Source: Spirochaetia bacterium (GTDB lineage Bacteria; Patescibacteriota; Minisyncoccia; UBA6257; UBA9933). From it: DNA of 8,774 bases. Location: assembly GCA_007279775.1 (NCBI GenBank), contig QYPD01000022.1, forward strand, positions 1 through 8,774, in the 5' to 3' direction. Below, piece after piece: positions 5,371 through 8,774 of this stretch. Every line of letters starts with the position of its first letter. Position 1 is the first letter of the stretch. The translations under genes were made by a program, and so were the position numbers. Under the pieces are notes generated by a model, which had not been told where the DNA came from, did no database searches, and saw only the letters and a list, made by a program, of their open reading frames with translations.

Positions 5371-6249
5371 ATGAAAAAAGTTTTATTATTGGGCGCGACA
5401 GGAATGCTTGGCAGCGCCGTCTACGATGTTTTAAAAGATAAATACGAGCTTGTTCTTACTGCTCGTGATAAAGAAAAAATAGACTTGCTTAACCGAAAAT
5501 ACGGCGGGGTAGACAAACACAAAGTCGTTCTTTTTGACGCCGAACCGATTTATCAGGATTATATCAATAAAAAAGGCAGCCTCGGAGAATATCTTCCAAA
5601 CTTTTTAAAAGAAGCCGGTGAGGTAGATTTTGTCATAAATGCTATAGGAATTACGATTCCTTACTCAATGGTTAATCCGGCCTTAACTTTTTTTATAAAT
5701 GGCGCTTTGCCGCATATTCTCGCTGGAATTTTCGGCGAAAAACTTATTCATATAACAACAGATTGCGTTTATAATGGCAAAGAAGGATTTCCTTATGACG
5801 AAAATTCTTTGAAGACGCCGGTTGATATTTACGGCCTTTCAAAAAGCATAGGCGAGCCTACGAATTGTTTAACTATAAGGACTTCGATTGTCGGCAGGGA
5901 ATTGGAAGGATTCACCGGTCTTTTAGAATGGTTTTTACAACAGGATGGAAAAGAAATAAGCGGATTTGCCGAACATTATTGGAATGGCATTACTACAAAA
6001 CAATTCGGAAAAATCTGCGATGAAATTATGTCAAGCAGGGAAGCGTATCCCAAGATAGGCATTTATCATGTCTTTTCAAACACCGTCTCCAAATACGAAA
6101 TGGTTAGTAAATTTAAAGAGAAATTCGGAATCAATTGTAAAATCAGCGTTAATACTGAAAATAAACTGAATCGTATAATGTCAACGGTTAAAGATTTGAA
6201 TGCGAAACTTAAAGTTCCTTCGTTCAGTCAAATGGTTGACGAATTATAA
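5371..6249 (+). CDS. RmlD-like nucleotide-sugar reductase (SDR superfamily)
   Basis: This 292-residue protein resembles dTDP-4-dehydrorhamnose reductase and sugar-nucleotide-binding SDRs. Visible are G8-A-T-G11-M-L-G14 for the dinucleotide, INAIGIT (89-95), ITTDCVYNGKEG (128-139), the catalytic Y154-G-L-S-K158, and RTSIVGRE (170-177) followed by GLLEWFLQQ. The last two traits match a subgroup I associate with WbvR-type reductases of amino-6-deoxy-L-hexose pathways, from memory only. It should reduce a 4-keto nucleotide sugar made after epimerisation by the upstream cupin. It is followed 8 nt later by the 2-epimerase, the usual partner in those pathways. Confidence 0.8.
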   Translation: MKKVLLLGATGMLGSAVYDVLKDKYELVLTARDKEKIDLLNRKYGGVDKHKVVLFDAEPIYQDYINKKGSLGEYLPNFLKEAGEVDFVINAIGITIPYSMVNPALTFFINGALPHILAGIFGEKLIHITTDCVYNGKEGFPYDENSLKTPVDIYGLSKSIGEPTNCLTIRTSIVGRELEGFTGLLEWFLQQDGKEISGFAEHYWNGITTKQFGKICDEIMSSREAYPKIGIYHVFSNTVSKYEMVSKFKEKFGINCKISVNTENKLNRIMSTVKDLNAKLKVPSFSQMVDEL

Positions 6250-6257
6250 TTTAGATT

Positions 6258-7463
6258 ATGAAGTTTAAATTATTAACCTTGCTTGGTATCCGGCCCGATT
6301 ATATCAGGATGTATAAGCTTATAAAGCTTCTTGACGGCTACAAAGACAACTTTGAGCATCTTTTGGTTCATTCAGGCCAGCATTACGACCCCGAGCTCTT
6401 CGGAAATTTCTTGAAAGAATTTGATATCCGCCAACCGGATATTGATCTGGGAATCGGTTTAACACTTAAAGAAAGGGGAGTTTCAAATCATGCCTACCAA
6501 ACCGCTCTTCTCGGCGAGCGGGTATATGACTTAATTGAAAAAGTAAAACCAAGCGCCGTAATGTATCTGGGAGACACAAATACCGTTCTTTCTTCAATAA
6601 CAGTGGCCCGTTGCGGGGTGCCGGTTATTCACCTGGAAGCCGGCGGACGGAGTTTTGATTGGCGGATGCCGGAAGAAAAAAACAGGGTCGTTATAGACCA
6701 TTTGTCTGACGCGCTTTATTCTTATCTTCCGCGCTATAAAGACATTTTGGTCTCGGAAGGCATTGACGATTTCAGGGTGAAAGTAATAGGTAATATAATA
6801 ATGGACGCAGTTAACGATTACGAAGTAAAAGCCGACGCGAGCAAAATTCTTGAAGAACTGGGAGTGAAGGAAAAGCAATTTATTTTAGTTACGCTTCATC
6901 GGGAAGAAAATATCAGCGTAAAAGAAATTCTGGAAAATAAACTTTCGGATATTTTAAGGTTTGCCAAAGAAGAAAAATTGCCGGTTGTTTTTCCGGTTAT
7001 GCCAAGAACCGCGGCAATGATTGAAAAATATGAATTGGGGTATTTACTTAACGATTCTCAATTCATTAAAAACAAGCCATTGGGATTTTTTGACTTTTTG
7101 AAAGCGGAAAAAACCGCGCGTCTGATAGTTTCTGACAGCGGCACGGTCCAGGAAGAAGCTCTGATTATGGGAACGCCTTGTGTTATTGCGCGCCGTTCCA
7201 CCGAACGGCCGGAAACAATTTGGGCTGGCGCCACAATCCTGGAAGGGTTTGAAGGTAAAGAAACGCTTTATAACAAAATGCGCGAGGCATACAATATGAA
7301 AACAGATTGGGATAGAAATATTTTAAATCCCGAAGGAGGCAGCCCGAGTGAAAGAGCGTATCAAGATTTTATTTTAAAAGTTCAATCAAATTATTTTGAA
7401 ACTTCGCGCAGCTTCGAAACTTTAAAAAATAAAAAATTTATCAGAAGAACTTATAATTTATAA
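6258..7463 (+). CDS. Non-hydrolysing UDP-N-acetylglucosamine 2-epimerase family
   Basis: This 401-residue enzyme is of the WecB/CapG/WbvD type (GT-B fold), inverting C2 of a UDP-linked 2-acetamido sugar. Landmarks: GIRPDYIRM (10-18, the GTRPE-like start), HSGQHYD (38-44), YLGDTNT (103-109, D106), HLEAGGRSFD (125-134, E127), MPEEKNR (137-143), TLHREEN (212-218, H214), SDSGTVQEEA (292-301) and RRSTERPET (312-320). These match the substrate- and catalysis-associated residues of WecB as I recall them. The substrate could be UDP-GlcNAc or a 6-deoxy derivative; its position after the RmlD-like reductase favours the latter. No Shine-Dalgarno precedes the ATG. Confidence 0.92.
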   Translation: MKFKLLTLLGIRPDYIRMYKLIKLLDGYKDNFEHLLVHSGQHYDPELFGNFLKEFDIRQPDIDLGIGLTLKERGVSNHAYQTALLGERVYDLIEKVKPSAVMYLGDTNTVLSSITVARCGVPVIHLEAGGRSFDWRMPEEKNRVVIDHLSDALYSYLPRYKDILVSEGIDDFRVKVIGNIIMDAVNDYEVKADASKILEELGVKEKQFILVTLHREENISVKEILENKLSDILRFAKEEKLPVVFPVMPRTAAMIEKYELGYLLNDSQFIKNKPLGFFDFLKAEKTARLIVSDSGTVQEEALIMGTPCVIARRSTERPETIWAGATILEGFEGKETLYNKMREAYNMKTDWDRNILNPEGGSPSERAYQDFILKVQSNYFETSRSFETLKNKKFIRRTYNL

Positions 7464-7464
7464 T
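7452..7464 (+). promoter_or_regulatory. Two overlapping-spaced TATAAT hexamers just before the GT4 start
   Basis: TATAAT occurs at 7452-7457 and again at 7459-7464, directly before ATG 7465. From the first box the transcription start would fall on or next to the ATG, as for the toxin-antitoxin promoter. There is no convincing -35 box about 17 bp upstream, and the sequence also encodes the end of the 2-epimerase, so this may be chance in AT-rich DNA. Confidence 0.2.
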
Positions 7465-8609
7465 ATGGACAAACAAAAAATTTTAATTATTGCTTCTAAT
7501 TTTCCTCCTTTATCGACTAGTTCTGGAAAAAGATTGGGCGATCTTTTCTTTTATTTCCTAGAGACAGCTATTATGTTTTGACTGAAAAAAAGATGCGTTT
7601 TTTCCCCGAATTTAATTCCGGCCGGACTTTTTACTTTTCTGGTATCAAATTCTTTAAATTCGGATTTTATTTCACTCAAATTTTTGATATCATCAAGAAA
7701 GCTCTTTATTTATGTAGAAAGAATAATATCAAAAGCATTTTACTTATTGTCGATGCTGGGCCTTGTATGCTGGCATCTTTTTTTCTCTTTTTTCTAACAA
7801 AAATCCCGATTGATTTTTATTTTTTTGACCTTTATAAGGGGAATAACTCCTTAAGTAGAATTGCTTTTTATGTTGCTAGTTTTATCGAAAAATTTTTAAT
7901 AAAAAAATCGCGATATCTATTTTTTATCTGGGATGATTTGAAAGACTTTTATAAAAATCGTTATCCCGATGATGTTCAAAAAATGTTTGTTATCTCTTCC
8001 TCTATAATATACGAAAAATATTACATATCGAAAACAGACTTATCAAAGAAAAGTATATATAGAATTTATTATACCGGGTCGATTAGTAAATTTCAATTTG
8101 ATATTATCAAATTATTTTGTGAGGTTATTAGAAATCATTCTGATTTGGAACTTTATTTATTTACACCTCATAAAAAAACAGAAATTAAAATATTAAATGA
8201 AAAAGGAATTTACGCAAAAAATGTTTATTGGGATTATGCAGAAGGAGATAAATTAATTAAAGAATTAAAAAAAGCCGATCTTTTATTAATGCCATTTTCT
8301 TTTTTGGAAGAGAATAAAATTGTTGTTTCTATAATGGTAGGCGGAAAGATCGTTGAGTATCTGGCTTCAGCGATTCCTATTTTACTTATTGCGCCTTCTT
8401 ATGCAGCAGTAACAAAGTTTTTTATGAATTATAATTTAGGTTTAGTAGTTAGCGAATCATCTAAAATGGCCGTAGAATCGATATTAAGAGAATTTATTAA
8501 AAATGAGAAAAAATATTTAGAAACGGCTTTAATGGCCAGGGAGGTTTCTAAGAAATTTTTTACAGCAGAGAAAAATTGCCAATTACTTATGAATTTTTTA
8601 TTTAATTAA
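7465..8609 (+). CDS. GT4-like glycosyltransferase, frameshifted near its N-terminus
   Basis: Reading from ATG 7465 gives MDKQKILIIASNFPPLSTSS, then GKRLGDLFFYF, a classic GT4 start (NFPP, SGKR). That frame ends at TGA 7579-7581 after 38 residues. The -1 frame carries on as PRDSYYVLTEKK and runs open to TAA 8607-8609. With one base restored near 7543-7560 the product would be about 381 residues, the usual GT4 length. Later features are AGPCMLAS with a linked FFDLYKG, the FIEKFLIKKSRYLFFIWDDL helix region, and KADLLLMPFSF followed by KIVEYLASAIPILLIAPS near the C-terminus. A protein starting at the TTG at 7578 would lack the first Rossmann strand. The gene is much AT-richer than its neighbours (24 of 120 bases are G or C at 8101-8220). 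The cause is either an assembly error or a true inactivating deletion. No canonical -1 slippery heptamer is evident. Confidence 0.75.
7543..7560 (+). other. Probable frameshift site in the GT4 gene
   Basis: The N-terminal frame (phase of 7465) and the downstream frame (phase of 7578) overlap without stops between about 7521 and 7578. Family-like sequence switches from GDLFFYF to PRDSYYVLTE within this T-rich stretch (CTTTTCTTTTATTTCC). A single missing base explains the change. Confidence 0.65.
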
Positions 8610-8626
8610 ATGATTTTTTAATTAAA
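8601..8626. terminator. AT-only hairpin at the end of the GT4 gene
   Basis: TTTAATTAAA occurs at 8601-8610 and again at 8617-8626. Because it is its own reverse complement, the two copies can form a perfect 10-bp stem around TGATTT. It overlaps the GT4 stop and lies where a minus-strand frame may also end, which is a suitable place for a bidirectional terminator. The stem contains no G-C pairs and would be weak, so confidence is low. Confidence 0.25.
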
Positions 8627-8774
8627 TTTAATATTTTTAAAGCTATATTTTTTATTTCAAATAGTTCTAAATAATTATTTCCGCAATCTGAATTTAGTTT
8701 CATCATGATAATTATATAAGTTAGCTTTTTAAAAGCAAACTTTCAAAAATTCAAGAAGTTTAGATATTCTAAAA
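8602..8774 (-). pseudogene. Possible C-terminal end of a convergent minus-strand gene, apparently frameshifted
   Basis: On the minus strand, 8742-8602 is a 46-codon open stretch ending in TAA, with residues such as KFAFKKLTYIIMMKLNSD and a tail NLIKKSFN. Upstream, a neighbouring minus frame (about 8773-8729) reads FRISKLLEFLKVCF and is open to the window edge. Joining them with one frameshift near 8735-8745 would give one continuous protein end. In DNA this AT-rich a 46-codon open stretch is uncommon but possible by chance. No family is recognised. Otherwise nothing else is seen in the last 165 bases. Confidence 0.25.

Noticed and set aside
6594..6878. Minus-strand open frame of 94 codons
   Set aside because: It is antisense to the catalytic core of the 2-epimerase, which has intact motifs throughout.
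7521..7581. Programmed -1 frameshifting in the GT4 gene
   Set aside because: No canonical X XXY YYZ heptamer sits in the correct phase in the overlap zone, and GT4 enzymes are not known to need it. An indel is simpler.

Overview
The window is a dense, almost entirely plus-strand gene cluster for surface-polysaccharide biosynthesis. It most likely comes from a Candidate Phyla Radiation (Patescibacteria, Parcubacteria-like) bacterium. That is an inference from four things: the O-antigen-ligase family protein with a TPR-type C-terminal half (here split off), a free-standing four-helix-bundle (23S rRNA intervening-sequence) protein, a compact RelB/YafQ-type toxin-antitoxin pair, and start codons preceded by A/T-only sequence with no Shine-Dalgarno motif. 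TGA is used as a normal stop (for example at 2835-2837 and 3092-3094), so the TGA=Gly code of some CPR lineages does not apply.

Region 1 (1-2515) holds an O-antigen ligase/Wzy_C membrane protein, a four-helix-bundle gene, and a membrane-anchored TPR-like protein. The third gene looks like the detached C-terminal half of the first, with the four-helix-bundle cassette between them. That cassette is flanked by inverted-repeat motifs. The ligase gene is associated with three arrays of a 10-bp AATC-type repeat: one just upstream of it and two inside it, both falling in loops between membrane segments.

Region 2 (2516-3094) is a type II toxin-antitoxin operon with its own consensus-like promoter. 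The promoter sits so close to the antitoxin ATG that the mRNA should be leaderless or nearly so. The toxin stop overlaps the start of the next glycosyltransferase.

Region 3 (3091-7463) runs GT2 glycosyltransferase, NAD-dependent epimerase, RmlC/FdtA-like cupin, RmlD-like reductase and non-hydrolysing UDP-GlcNAc 2-epimerase, with gaps or overlaps of at most about 17 nt. This looks like a route to a modified, probably 6-deoxy or N-acetylated, nucleotide sugar and its transfer. No 4,6-dehydratase signature is present in the window, so the pathway is incomplete here.

Region 4 (7465-8774) is markedly AT-richer. It contains a GT4-like glycosyltransferase whose N-terminal part lies in a different frame from the rest (a -1 shift near 7543-7560), and a possible convergent minus-strand gene end, also apparently frameshifted. 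These may be real decay or assembly errors. The genes of regions 1 to 4 could form one long operon with an internal promoter at the toxin-antitoxin pair. I see no rRNA, tRNA, CRISPR array or transposase.
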